Below, one piece after another: positions 6,340-13,944 of a DNA stretch of 62,562 nt. Position numbers and translations under genes: made by a program. Source of the DNA: a virus; IMG/VR virus record IMGVR_UViG_3300017527_000263, positions 1 through 62,562 of that record; one strand, written 5' to 3'. Each line of letters begins with the position of its first letter. Position 1 is the stretch's first letter. The notes under the pieces are model-generated. The model worked only from the letters and a program-made list of their open reading frames with translations, ran no database searches and was not told the DNA's origin.

Positions 6340-6711
6340 TTATGATTTCTTATTACGCCAGATCACGTTCTCAAGCGTCCTGATAACCCTATGCCGCGCT
6401 ATCTCAAGGCTTTGCTGTTCAACAAACCTCGTTTCTGCCAGCGTACCAAACTCCATCAAAAGAAGTTCGCAAACCTCATGGAACGCAACCCGTGATATGT
6501 CCTTATTCGTTGGTTCGTAGTCCCATTCTGGATTTATAGAGATAACCGCAACACGATTAGAAACATTAGCCCAACAAGACCCCTGAACGTCTTCGCTATC
6601 ATCCTCGGAAACCTTGACTTGATAATCCGCTATCGAAAAGAACCTGCACCACCGCTGAACGTCCTTGACAAAGTATTGAATTTGCTTCTCTGTTAACGTG
6701 AAGTCGCTCAA
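6340..6711 (-). CDS. putative metallopeptidase-like protein (HEVCE motif)
   Basis: A 123-residue protein that starts at TTG, overlapping the stop of a tiny upstream frame. Its AFHEVCELLLMEFG helix (about residues 77-90) resembles the zinc-binding helix of small phage metallopeptidase-like proteins, but has HEVCE rather than a strict HExxH; the third ligand could be the Glu. The ISINPEWDYEP strand before it fits such folds. Its substrate is unknown. It is the last gene of the leftward set and converges on the early operon. Confidence 0.62.
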   Translation of the reverse strand: MSDFTLTEKQIQYFVKDVQRWCRFFSIADYQVKVSEDDSEDVQGSCWANVSNRVAVISINPEWDYEPTNKDISRVAFHEVCELLLMEFGTLAETRFVEQQSLEIARHRVIRTLENVIWRNKKS

Positions 6712-6794
6712 AACAGGTCACCAAACAACAGCAACGCATATATGCACAAGGTTGTTATTATGGCAAATAGAATGGTGCTTCCCGCTTGTTTCAT
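6708..6794 (-). CDS. possible 28-residue membrane peptide
   Basis: MKQAGSTILFAIITTLCIYA then LLLFGDLF: one hydrophobic helix, with a stop that overlaps the TTG start of the next gene. No clear ribosome site. Listed because of the coupling and the clean helix. The rest of 6795-6948 holds no gene I can support. Confidence 0.3.
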   Translation of the reverse strand: MKQAGSTILFAIITTLCIYALLLFGDLF

Positions 6795-6948
6795 TAGATG
6801 GGGATCTTAAAAAGTTTGACCACGGCCTCAAACAGGGAATTATGAATCGTGGCCCTTATGGTTCTCCTGCAATCATATCTCAGGCACCAACAGAAATCGC
6901 CCACGAATTGGGCGGGGTTACGTGCGATAGATGTAATTAGGGATCTAA

Positions 6949-7089
6949 TCATTGCATGTCTGCTCCAGGCAATCGACCCTTACGGCAGCACCCCTCACCC
7001 AAAATCTCCCATTCGGGCGGGACTCGCTCGTATTGGGGCCGATCCTCTTCTGCCCATTGACATTCTGTATCTTGTTCTTCGTCACACAT
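6949..7089 (-). CDS. possible 46-residue Cys-containing protein
   Basis: MCDEEQDTECQWAEEDRPQY begins only a few bases after the predicted start of transcription from the promoter at 7100-7128. It is acidic with four Cys residues. There is no ribosome site, so it would have to be read from a nearly leaderless message. Tentative. Confidence 0.35.
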   Translation of the reverse strand: MCDEEQDTECQWAEEDRPQYERVPPEWEILGEGCCRKGRLPGADMQ

Positions 7090-7099
7090 GATGCTGGGT

Positions 7100-7128
7100 A
7101 TTATACCACATCTTGTGGTCTGTGTAAA
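7100..7128 (-). promoter_or_regulatory. strong sigma70-type promoter, leftward
   Basis: TTTACA (7123-7128) and a perfect TATAAT (7100-7105) with a 17-bp spacer on the minus strand. Transcription should start near 7093, four bases before an ATG at 7089. It would express the small frames and the metallopeptidase-like gene to the left, separately from the long operon. Confidence 0.6.
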
Positions 7129-7150
7129 GAGTTAACTTGCTGTTTAGCCA

Positions 7151-7315
7151 TCACATCTCATCCTTAGACACGTTGGCAGAAAACTCCAGCCCGTCCATGG
7201 TGATAACCATAGTCCAGCTTTTGTAACACTCCGGGCAGTGACCCTCGTAGTCTCCATAGTTAAAATTATGGATTTCAAGCGCAGCCCCGCAGGATGGACA
7301 TTCGTACATTTTCAT
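7151..7315 (-). CDS. zinc-ribbon mini-protein
   Basis: A 54-residue protein with two CxxC pairs, YECPSCG at residues 4-10 and HCPECYK at 26-32, a classical zinc ribbon. AAGGAAGGTGAA precedes the ATG. Such stand-alone ribbons are frequent in phages and often of unknown role. It shares its upstream AGGAAGGTGAAATGAAAAT with the neighbouring gene at 7491. Confidence 0.7.
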   Translation of the reverse strand: MKMYECPSCGAALEIHNFNYGDYEGHCPECYKSWTMVITMDGLEFSANVSKDEM

Positions 7316-7329
7316 TTCACCTTCCTTGG

Positions 7330-7491
7330 TTAGAGGTTGGAATCACCACCAAAAACAAAATAAGCAAGCCCCGCCACATAAAACAAACACACTTTGGCTA
7401 TAAATAATTCTACTGACACACCAACCGTGGAAACTTCGTTAAAAATAATGGACAAACATACAAGAAGACCGCCACGTCCCAAGATTTTCAT
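7330..7491 (-). CDS. small membrane protein
   Basis: A 53-residue protein beginning MKILGRGGLLVCLSIIFNEV with two hydrophobic segments (about residues 7-18 and 34-47). The ATG overlaps the stop of the upstream HNH gene and is preceded by AGGAAGGTGAA. Probably an inner membrane protein; role unknown. Confidence 0.6.
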   Translation of the reverse strand: MKILGRGGLLVCLSIIFNEVSTVGVSVELFIAKVCLFYVAGLAYFVFGGDSNL

Positions 7492-7811
7492 TTCACCTTC
7501 CTGTAGATCATATAATCGTTAATTAATTCCATCACTATTTTGTAGGGGTTGATCCCGTAATCCTCGTACCATCTTAGCCAAAAACCCTTGTATAAGTGCC
7601 TTTCGTCATGGTGAGGCACGCACAGGGGTATTCGGTGTATGTCGCTATATTTGGTCCCCATGCCACCTTCTTGGAAGCCTAAATGCTCATGGTGGCCTTG
7701 GTACCCACACAAATTATGGCAACCCAACGCAGCACACACAGGGCATGGTTGTTCGGCCATCCACCGTGCATGGATGTTTGATCGCCATGGCTTGTGCTTC
7801 TGGTATGTCAT
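7488..7811 (-). CDS. HNH-like nuclease, DUF968/Ref type
   Basis: A 107-residue protein with CPVCAALGCHNLC, then GHHEHLGFQEGGMGTKYSD and IPLCVPHHDERH. The order of Cys pair, His, GGxGxK and C-x3-HH-x2-H matches the DUF968/Ref group of HNH-fold proteins linked to recombination in phages. The C-terminal helix (YGINPYKIVMELI) is also usual for that group. The ATG overlaps the preceding stop as ATGA. A nuclease role is inferred from the family. Confidence 0.72.
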   Translation of the reverse strand: MTYQKHKPWRSNIHARWMAEQPCPVCAALGCHNLCGYQGHHEHLGFQEGGMGTKYSDIHRIPLCVPHHDERHLYKGFWLRWYEDYGINPYKIVMELINDYMIYRKVK

Positions 7812-7981
7812 AGTTCTGCCTTGGTGTTTCTTGTTTGGTATAAACGCATTTCTTCAATAATACCACGGGCTGTCTTTTTTACGGCCAAATTCCCCATCTG
7901 TTCACAAAAATATTCCCCCACTTGGCCGTGGTTGGCATAATAGTACCACCAGTGTTCATCAAGCCATTCTAAATCATCCAT
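7808..7981 (-). CDS. small hypothetical protein
   Basis: A 57-residue protein (MDDLEWLDEHWWYYYANHGQ) with an acidic, Trp/Tyr-rich first half and a helical basic second half (KKTARGIIEEMRLYQ). Both ends overlap neighbouring genes (TAATG and ATGA), showing tight translational coupling. No family recognised. Confidence 0.62.
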   Translation of the reverse strand: MDDLEWLDEHWWYYYANHGQVGEYFCEQMGNLAVKKTARGIIEEMRLYQTRNTKAEL

Positions 7982-8187
7982 TATTCCTCCCCTCTAATCC
8001 GTCTATCAATTGTTCCAGCGTCTTCGCAAACTTCGAAGGGTTGATTGCTCCCGGTCTCAAACACCTGACATCCCCATTGGTTCGGGTGGTAGCTGGCAAT
8101 ATTATCCACGTTTATAAAAAATGTGTAGTGATATTCGTCATCTGTCTTCCTAAATGCTATGCCTGTTAGTTCTATGAAGTGGTGCAT
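7981..8187 (-). CDS. small FlbD-like hypothetical protein
   Basis: A 68-residue protein started at MHHFIELTGIAFRK, after GGAGGAATAAA; a longer frame upstream is not used. The layout (IELT near the start, an INVDNIASYHP segment, then a strand and EVCED) resembles the small FlbD-like fold often seen in phages. The role is unknown and the resemblance is loose. Confidence 0.6.
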   Translation of the reverse strand: MHHFIELTGIAFRKTDDEYHYTFFINVDNIASYHPNQWGCQVFETGSNQPFEVCEDAGTIDRRIRGEE

Positions 8188-8188
8188 T

Positions 8189-8377
8189 TTATTCCTCCAC
8201 CGGCTCGCAGATTGTCTCAGACCACACCGTGATACAGACGCCGCGCCTTTGCGAGCAGATTTCATCGAATGGGGTCACCACTAATGGTTTATGTTTCTTT
8301 CTGTGTTTACACCTCCCACAGTCGGGATTGGCGTGGTCGCAAATCACACGGACGGGTTTGGGATCTGGCTGGATCAT
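8189..8377 (-). CDS. small Cys-rich protein
   Basis: A 62-residue protein with CDHANPDCGRCKHRKKH near residues 13-29, a likely metal knuckle with a basic patch, and further Cys residues toward the end. It overlaps the upstream gene by an ATGA. Unknown function. Confidence 0.58.
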   Translation of the reverse strand: MIQPDPKPVRVICDHANPDCGRCKHRKKHKPLVVTPFDEICSQRRGVCITVWSETICEPVEE

Positions 8378-8556
8378 ACGCTAACCTCATAAAAGACCTG
8401 CATCCAATGTTTTGTATTCGTTGCGTCCGGTGTGCATGTGCGAACGGAATGAATTTTGTATGCACCCAACGAATTAATTTCTTCCCAAAGTTCTTCATCG
8501 GAATCGAAACAGATTTTCTTTGCTCTCGTTTCGGTGTGGGTTATTTCCCAAGGCAT
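8374..8556 (-). CDS. small hypothetical protein
   Basis: A 60-residue protein (MPWEITHTETRAKKICFDSD) with AGGAGGGAGGAATAAA before the ATG, the best ribosome site in this run. The pattern of strands and a short acidic helix (DSDEELWEEINSLG) suggests a compact alpha/beta fold. No family assigned. Confidence 0.6.
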   Translation of the reverse strand: MPWEITHTETRAKKICFDSDEELWEEINSLGAYKIHSVRTCTPDATNTKHWMQVFYEVSV

Positions 8557-8570
8557 TTTATTCCTCCCTC

Positions 8571-9047
8571 CTAATAATTCCTCATCGTTGATTTCACCGC
8601 AGTTATAAAATCATCAAGGTCCATGCCAAGCCCGTGGCACAAAATGTCATAACACCGTTCAAATATCCTACACGCATCCATGTGCTTCAGTTCAGCGAAT
8701 GAAAACGACCTGTAGAGGAAATGAATCTGCCCGTCAGGAGAAACTATAACCGTATTCGGATCTCTGAAGTCAGTCGCAACCTTTAACTGAAATTTAACTT
8801 TCTCCTTTGTGTCCCACTGGGGATTCTCAGTGTTATCCGCAAAAAATTGGCAGGACGCCATCAACAAGTTTAGTTGTATCACACTCCGCTGCTTTTCAGC
8901 ACCCATGGTTGTTATGCGGTGACGAACCACCCGGTTTTCGTGCAACTCTTTTGCGGCAGATTGACCGTCTTCCGTATTGGGGACAAATGCGACAACACCG
9001 TTACCTATATCCCTAACCTGGCTTGTTCCGTCTATCAAGACCCACAC
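8571..9047 (-). CDS. hypothetical protein
   Basis: A 158-residue protein. I chose the GTG at 9047 because GAGGAACAAAG precedes it by the right distance; a longer frame back to a GTG at 9086 lacks a ribosome site. It contains no clear motif; the middle (EKVKFQLKVATDFRDPNTVI) looks strand-rich and the end (CYDILCHGLGMDLDDFI) helical. It overlaps the end of the upstream gene by 13 bases. Confidence 0.62.
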   Translation of the reverse strand: MWVLIDGTSQVRDIGNGVVAFVPNTEDGQSAAKELHENRVVRHRITTMGAEKQRSVIQLNLLMASCQFFADNTENPQWDTKEKVKFQLKVATDFRDPNTVIVSPDGQIHFLYRSFSFAELKHMDACRIFERCYDILCHGLGMDLDDFITAVKSTMRNY

Positions 9048-9223
9048 CTTTGTTCCTCGACTTCGCGCACCAAACTCGCAGCGCACTGCATAATGCAGTC
9101 GGCGGTGCCATACGGGTCATCCACACTCCCGCAGGGTTCCATCCCCGGTCGGAGTATCACTGGTGGTCTGTCGTCAACAAAAACCATAATCCCGGTGCCG
9201 TTTGTTTGTAGCTTGATGTCCAT
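9035..9223 (-). CDS. small hypothetical protein
   Basis: A 62-residue protein (MDIKLQTNGTGIMVFVDDRP), with GGAGGCATGAC before the ATG. It reads as a short beta-rich front followed by a Cys-containing helix. Unknown function; overlaps its downstream neighbour. Confidence 0.58.
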   Translation of the reverse strand: MDIKLQTNGTGIMVFVDDRPPVILRPGMEPCGSVDDPYGTADCIMQCAASLVREVEEQRCGS

Positions 9224-9224
9224 G

Positions 9225-9440
9225 TCATGCCTCCTCTACCTTTATAACGTCAAACGACAGAAGTTCATCGTAGGTGCCGGGAAAAACGGCTTTCCCCAAG
9301 CGTTCCCAACACAAACCAACACACCATTCAGCAACATCGTCCACCTCTGCTTTTTTTATAGCTTCTTCCGGGGTTATGGCATCATAATGGCCGATTACCT
9401 TTATAATCGACAATTCCCCGAACACACAGTATTTTTTCAT
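9225..9440 (-). CDS. small hypothetical protein
   Basis: A 71-residue protein starting MKKYCVFGELSIIKVIGHYD, with GGGGGGCAA upstream. The strand, ITPEEAIKKAEV helix, then WCVGLCWERLGKAVFPGTYDEL arrangement is seen in several small phage proteins of unknown function. No catalytic residues are evident. Confidence 0.6.
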   Translation of the reverse strand: MKKYCVFGELSIIKVIGHYDAITPEEAIKKAEVDDVAEWCVGLCWERLGKAVFPGTYDELLSFDVIKVEEA

Positions 9441-9449
9441 GTTGCCCCC

Positions 9450-9776
9450 CTATATCCCACAATCATCAGCGATTTCGCACGCCTTGTCTGATGTTTCTTT
9501 CTTGTGGCAATCCTTGCAAAGCACCTGTAAATATTTAGGGTCGCACAACAGATGAAGGCGCACAGCTTTAAACAACTCATCCCAGTTACACACGTTCTCC
9601 CGGTGGTGTACCTCAACGTACACTTCCCGGCCCTTAGCGCGTGACTGCCTTACCCCACACTCTTGGCATGTGTATTTGTCAGCCTTCAGCCGCGCCGCCC
9701 TCTCCCTCGACCGGAGAAATAGGCGGCGTAAGGCAGAACGGATCTGACTATTCGGTGTGTGTGGTAGTTTCTTCAT
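9450..9776 (-). CDS. HNH endonuclease
   Basis: A 108-residue protein with a basic N-terminal helix, CQEC near residue 38, EVHHREN near 56 (the HH of the beta-beta-alpha metal site) and LCKDCHKKE near 90. This is the standard zinc-supported HNH nuclease layout. As a free-standing gene inside the replication region it could cut phage or host DNA, or be a homing nuclease; context does not decide. Confidence 0.78.
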   Translation of the reverse strand: MKKLPHTPNSQIRSALRRLFLRSRERAARLKADKYTCQECGVRQSRAKGREVYVEVHHRENVCNWDELFKAVRLHLLCDPKYLQVLCKDCHKKETSDKACEIADDCGI

Positions 9777-9936
9777 GTCTCATCTTATCTTTTAGATATG
9801 CGATTGTCAAGAGGCTTTTCTCTGCCCACTCAAATAATTTATGGGTGGCTTTCCCACAATCACAGGACGCCACCCACCGGATCGGGTTCAGGGATTGTTT
9901 CAGCCGGATGCGTTTCTTACAATATGGGCAATACAT
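9748..9936 (-). CDS. zinc-ribbon mini-protein
   Basis: A 62-residue protein begun at MYCPYCKKRIRLK, five bases after TAGGAG; the GTG two codons earlier touches that ribosome site and is unlikely. CPYC and CDCG form the ribbon. It overlaps the HNH gene start by 29 bases. Confidence 0.62.
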   Translation of the reverse strand: MYCPYCKKRIRLKQSLNPIRWVASCDCGKATHKLFEWAEKSLLTIAYLKDKMRHEETTTHTE

Positions 9937-9944
9937 ATCCACTC

Positions 9945-10271
9945 CTACCGATTCACTGAAGGATAATCTGGGAGCATTGTTCTAACACCGTCATCCTCCG
10001 GCGAAAAGCTACCACAATCAACGAAAAGTTGCTCGCGCAAACATAGACTCAGCACAACCTTACCATCTGATTCCCTTGTTACCTCTATCATCGCAGTTGT
10101 GGCCCCTGTGTCTCGGTCTATCGCTTGTCTGAGCTTCTCTCCGACACCCCAAGAAGACAGATCATCGTTAATCACAATCTTGTGCAGAGTGTAACTATCA
10201 TAGCCATCACCACTGAACGCACAAGGAACACACATCATCATCCCTACCAAACAAATAATAATTGCCTTCAT
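9945..10271 (-). CDS. exported hypothetical protein
   Basis: A 108-residue protein with a clear Sec signal peptide (MKAIIICLVGMMMCVPCAFS, cleavage near residue 20). The mature part is about 88 residues with two Cys that could pair in the periplasm. AAGGGGGGTAGT precedes the ATG. It follows two other exported proteins (10325 and 11259), forming a small periplasmic set. Confidence 0.68.
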   Translation of the reverse strand: MKAIIICLVGMMMCVPCAFSGDGYDSYTLHKIVINDDLSSWGVGEKLRQAIDRDTGATTAMIEVTRESDGKVVLSLCLREQLFVDCGSFSPEDDGVRTMLPDYPSVNR

Positions 10272-10324
10272 ACTACCCCCCTTTTACCGGCCCCCGCCGT
10301 ATATACGAGAGCCGGTAGGTTGCG

Positions 10325-11209
10325 TTAATGGCCTTCTTGGACAAATGGTTCAGGGTCACCGTGGCCGATAAACAGATCTTCATCATAGATAAAGTGGTCA
10401 ATGAAGCCCATCTCTTTAGCCTCACTGCCGTACATCCACCAGTCTTTCTTGTGGATTTTCTGCGAAATGTATTCCTGATCCACATTAGAGACTTCGGCCA
10501 GCCAGTTGTTGAGGTTGTCCTGAAAGTGTTTCATAACCTCAAACTTGTCCTTGGTGGAACTCGGTGTGTCGATAGCGAGCCAGGTTATGGACCATAACTC
10601 ATGGCACATAATCTCAGCATACGGATTTCCATACCGATGGCCTTTTGTGCCGGAGGCTAAGATTATCATACCGGCGCTGGCGGCGTAACCCCTTACAACC
10701 GTCGCTGTCGTGATACCGTGCTTCTGCTCGTATTCCTTAATCTGGCTTTGAATCCGCCACGCCTCAATAACACTACCGCCCGGAGAGTAAATTTCCATTT
10801 CAAGGTATTTCATCCCATACTTGACCATAAATTCATAAACCTTCCTGGTCATGTCGCTGTCGATAGACGTGAGTTTGAAATACATGGCTTCTTTACCATC
10901 ATGTTGGATGATAGCGGTTGAGTATTGATTTGGTAGTGGACGCCATGTTTCGTCCTGAACACCCCACACGTATGCGCCATCAACCTTACGGACTTCGTGG
11001 CATTTTTGACAGCTTTCTTGATCTGTCATTAGGGTGAACGGGCATTGCGAAACAGACTTGTCTTCGCCGTCTTCTTCGTCCTCTACCGACTCGGCTAACA
11101 TACCGGGTTCGGCGTGCGCTGGCTGACAGGCGATGGGTAGATACACCACCCCCATCATAACCACAGTAATTACTGCTGTAATCCATACAAAATCCCATAG
11201 TGCTTTCAT
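10325..11209 (-). CDS. exported ClpP-like serine protease with a CXXCH motif
   Basis: A 294-residue protein started at MKALWDF after AAGGGG. Residues 1-33 form a signal peptide ending AHA. CQKCH at 67-71 is a c-type heme or metal motif. From about 100 on it follows the ClpP/SppA crotonase fold: YSPGGS (141-146) for the oxyanion strand, GYAASAGM (174-181) with the nucleophile Ser178, and MCHELW with His203. The acid residue is not obvious. Cytosolic ClpP works with an ATPase, but this protein appears to be exported, so it would act alone in the envelope (inference). It neighbours two other exported proteins. Confidence 0.72.
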   Translation of the reverse strand: MKALWDFVWITAVITVVMMGVVYLPIACQPAHAEPGMLAESVEDEEDGEDKSVSQCPFTLMTDQESCQKCHEVRKVDGAYVWGVQDETWRPLPNQYSTAIIQHDGKEAMYFKLTSIDSDMTRKVYEFMVKYGMKYLEMEIYSPGGSVIEAWRIQSQIKEYEQKHGITTATVVRGYAASAGMIILASGTKGHRYGNPYAEIMCHELWSITWLAIDTPSSTKDKFEVMKHFQDNLNNWLAEVSNVDQEYISQKIHKKDWWMYGSEAKEMGFIDHFIYDEDLFIGHGDPEPFVQEGH

Positions 11210-11258
11210 GCGATACCCCTTGTTGAGGTTGTTAAGCACCCCCACGGTGCTTCTTTGG

Positions 11259-11822
11259 TTAATCCCTGAAATATGCTCGCAGCGCCTCCAAAATCGTTGC
11301 TTCGGACACCTCCCTGCCTCCTATGTTTATCGTCGTTAACTTAGCCTTCGCCCCCTTGAGGCTAAAAGGGTCGTTTATAATTTGTTCGGCGGTGATCGGC
11401 TTAGATTCCCCATTGTAGATATACTTTACCACTAAAGCCCACCAACCGGACTCACCAATTGTGCTTATCGCTGTGGTGAGATGCCCGTCGGTTGTTATGT
11501 AGATGGCAAACGGTATCTCGTTATAATACAGAACAGAGTTACCACCGAACCGCCAAACAAATCCGGCTCTAAAGAGCGCCTTCTGCACTTCGGCGTTTTC
11601 TTCTTCACTGGTAATCATTACAACATAATCCTCGAAGTTTCTGAAATCAATCGCTGAAGTGTCATTCGCGTCCACATAGTCTGGTTCACTGTGCCACGTC
11701 ACACTCGCTGGATAATTCCACACAGTACCAACAGTTAAACTCCCGGTGGTGTCATCACCTGAACACGCCATAGCCGGTATACATACCAACAGAAATGTCA
11801 AAAATAGTTTAAAGGTTTTCAT
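11259..11822 (-). CDS. exported hypothetical protein, possible lipoprotein
   Basis: A 187-residue protein with signal peptide MKTFKLFLTFLLVCIPAMAC followed by SGDD. The PAMAC end has a lipobox-like Ala-Cys, so it may be lipidated or simply cleaved. The mature region is acidic and beta-rich with no family recognised. It lies first in the exported trio, downstream of the replication genes. Confidence 0.66.
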   Translation of the reverse strand: MKTFKLFLTFLLVCIPAMACSGDDTTGSLTVGTVWNYPASVTWHSEPDYVDANDTSAIDFRNFEDYVVMITSEEENAEVQKALFRAGFVWRFGGNSVLYYNEIPFAIYITTDGHLTTAISTIGESGWWALVVKYIYNGESKPITAEQIINDPFSLKGAKAKLTTINIGGREVSEATILEALRAYFRD

Positions 11823-11834
11823 GTAATCCCCCTG

Positions 11835-12749
11835 TTAAGATTTTTCCCGCTGCCAAATATGCGGCGGGTTCCGTGTGTCGTCGGGCTTGAGGTAGCAGCC
11901 CTGCGCCAGCCTAAAATCAACAAACATACCCCTTGGGTTTGTTTCAGGGTCGGCCCAATTTTTACCGACCTCGATTTTTAATCTGTGCGGATACGAGTTG
12001 CCATAGTTGTATCCAAGTGACAGATGCAGCCTACTTTTTTCGGTCACCCTCCTGCCTCCCAACGGGTCATCTGACCCCGGATTTTTTTGAATATTGATAA
12101 AACAGACCCCACCGTCCAACTTATCATGTATCTGCCGTATTCCCTCACCCATTGCGTAGAAGTCCGAGTGGCATTCATAAAAATCCACGATACTTATGTG
12201 GCCTTCGCCAGGAAAAATCACATCAGAAAAATTATCAGAGCGTTCGTAAAAATCCACATTTTTCCATCCCGACATCCCGCACCTATTCGCATGGCAAAAC
12301 AGGTCCAGTCTAAGCTTCAGTTCCCCCGCACCCATCTCTGAATTAAAATAGTGGACCTTGAATTTGTCCGCGTTGTCGTGGGCGATGTGCAAGCTGAGGG
12401 CGCTTTTCCCGGCGTTCTTTTCCCCGCCGATTGTGACAATGTTGCCGCCCATCAATTTTACCAAACGGTGCATGCCGAAAGGGAGCCAGATCGGAAGACC
12501 GTCGCTACAAGCGTTTGCAATGTCCATCTTGACCAGTTCTGTCCGTTGGGTGCGGTAGTGTCCGCGCCTGCTACCCACGCGCTCAAGCTCGCTATATTCG
12601 ACCATACCCTCAAGGCACATCATCAGGTCCATAGCGTCAGCCTGCGAGTCTTGCTTGCCGCGCAGGAAGAATTTAGCGGCATCGGCAAAGGTGAACTCGC
12701 CGGGTGCGACTCCCACCCATGCTCGGACATCTGGTATCTCAATGCTCAT
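11835..12749 (-). CDS. DnaB/RepA-type RecA-fold ATPase, likely replicative helicase
   Basis: A 304-residue protein. Walker A is GGEKNAGKSA at 108-117 and Walker B is the hydrophobic strand ending IVDFYE at 187-192. A sensor-like ICFINIQKNPGSDD segment follows near 220. The first 75 residues look like a winged-helix domain. This fits the hexameric helicase or RepA/KaiC-like ATPases that many phages pair with an initiator, and the initiator-like gene lies directly upstream with a 4-bp overlap. Helicase activity is inferred, not shown. Confidence 0.72.
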   Translation of the reverse strand: MSIEIPDVRAWVGVAPGEFTFADAAKFFLRGKQDSQADAMDLMMCLEGMVEYSELERVGSRRGHYRTQRTELVKMDIANACSDGLPIWLPFGMHRLVKLMGGNIVTIGGEKNAGKSALSLHIAHDNADKFKVHYFNSEMGAGELKLRLDLFCHANRCGMSGWKNVDFYERSDNFSDVIFPGEGHISIVDFYECHSDFYAMGEGIRQIHDKLDGGVCFINIQKNPGSDDPLGGRRVTEKSRLHLSLGYNYGNSYPHRLKIEVGKNWADPETNPRGMFVDFRLAQGCYLKPDDTRNPPHIWQREKS

Positions 12750-13483
12750 TCGTCCCCCGGTAGTGCGATGGTTTCAATTTCCTTGACTGGCTTCAATGCG
12801 CCCATTTTTAGCAATAGTTGGTCGTACTGTTTGCGAAGCTTAGTGGCCGATAAAATGTTTTGGAACCAGAACTCATCTTTTTGTGACCAGGAGATAACAG
12901 ACTTGACCTCCTCGACGGGTCTTTTGTCTATACGCAGGATCTTGTCGAAGTCACCAGCCCATGATTGGATGTTTGGTTCCTTGGCTTTTGGGTTGTTTCT
13001 TTTGATGTGGGAAAATAAAAAATTAGCGAGTCTGAACTCGTTAGAGTTTTGACTATATTTCTTATTAACATTCTTGTTATGTTCCCCTATCGTTCCCCTA
13101 TCGTTCGCTTCGCCGTTCCCTTCATCCTTTTTTAACGGCTGTAACTCGTTGTAATTTAATATTGTTATTACCTGTCCACCGTGTTCGCTTCGCCGTTCGA
13201 TTCGTAGCTCCTTCGTAAGATCTTCGCAGATTCTACAAATTGTGTGAAGCGAGGGCTTTTTTGTCCGATACCCGACATTGTATGAACAGTCGTTTTGGAT
13301 CGTCCGGTAGCTACGAATTAGCTGACCCCTTTTTAGCTTTATGCCCATCCATTCACCATCGCTGTGATTCGCATTACCGACAAGGTACAACCATATTTTA
13401 AGTTTCCACGGGCTTGCGAACCAAATGTCCGAGGAAAACAACTTCCGGTCAATCGTGAATTTGGTCCCTGAACCATTTCGCAT
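12746..13483 (-). CDS. replication initiator / DnaD-like winged-helix protein
   Basis: A 245-residue protein (start at MRNGSGTKFTIDRKLFSSDI; starts at 13501 or 13510 are possible). The N-terminal half resembles winged-helix replication proteins: FASPWKLKIWLYLVGNANHSDGE, then LKRGQLIRSYRTI and a KPSLHTICRICEDL recognition helix. A polar linker is followed by a C-terminal helical domain. It would recognise the origin or load the helicase encoded next. I see no iteron array inside the gene, so the origin is not located. Confidence 0.68.
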   Translation of the reverse strand: MRNGSGTKFTIDRKLFSSDIWFASPWKLKIWLYLVGNANHSDGEWMGIKLKRGQLIRSYRTIQNDCSYNVGYRTKKPSLHTICRICEDLTKELRIERRSEHGGQVITILNYNELQPLKKDEGNGEANDRGTIGEHNKNVNKKYSQNSNEFRLANFLFSHIKRNNPKAKEPNIQSWAGDFDKILRIDKRPVEEVKSVISWSQKDEFWFQNILSATKLRKQYDQLLLKMGALKPVKEIETIALPGDE

Positions 13484-13487
13484 ACCC

Positions 13488-13658
13488 CTATGCCACCCCA
13501 TCCATCTCAACCAGCCGTAAGATCCTGCGGGTATAAGCCTCGATCACATCCTCAAACACCTTCTGGCCCATCTCAGACTTGTAGTTGTGCGAGTGGCACA
13601 CCGCAAATTCTTGGCGTTCTTCCCTCAGCCGTTTAATCAAAAGTCTTGGTTCTATCAT
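13488..13658 (-). CDS. small helical hypothetical protein
   Basis: A 56-residue helical, basic protein begun at MIEPRLLIKRLREERQEFAV after AAGGAGGGAAATAAA; a longer frame upstream overlaps another gene. Unknown function. It ends at the start of the initiator gene. Confidence 0.6.
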   Translation of the reverse strand: MIEPRLLIKRLREERQEFAVCHSHNYKSEMGQKVFEDVIEAYTRRILRLVEMDGVA

Positions 13659-13686
13659 TTTATTTCCCTCCTTGTTGGTTGTCGGC

Positions 13687-13944
13687 TTAAATAGCGCAGT
13701 CGCCTTTAAAAAAATACCATAACTGCTTTTTTCCTTTAACCGAAAGACCCTCATACCTCTCCATCATCCCAAGGTCATCTAAAATGCTCCACGCTGTATA
13801 GCCTGTAGTATAGCCACACGCCCATTTCAGCAACGATACCTTGACAAGTTCCATTTTATTGTCGTTTAATGCGGGTCCGAAGTTGGCGTTTCCCCAAACT
13901 TTTTCAACATCTTCTGTTGTCAATGGGGTAAAATCTTCCATCAT
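13687..13944 (-). CDS. small hypothetical protein
   Basis: An 85-residue protein beginning MMEDFTPLTTEDVEKVWGNA with GGGGG seven bases upstream and an overlap with the preceding gene. The second half (LGMMERYEGLSVKGKKQLWYFF) looks helical. No family recognised. Confidence 0.6.
   Translation of the reverse strand: MMEDFTPLTTEDVEKVWGNANFGPALNDNKMELVKVSLLKWACGYTTGYTAWSILDDLGMMERYEGLSVKGKKQLWYFFKGDCAI

Noticed and set aside
6698-7167. Rightward frames of about 70-80 codons
   Set aside because: No ribosome sites; they run against a clear leftward promoter and small leftward genes.
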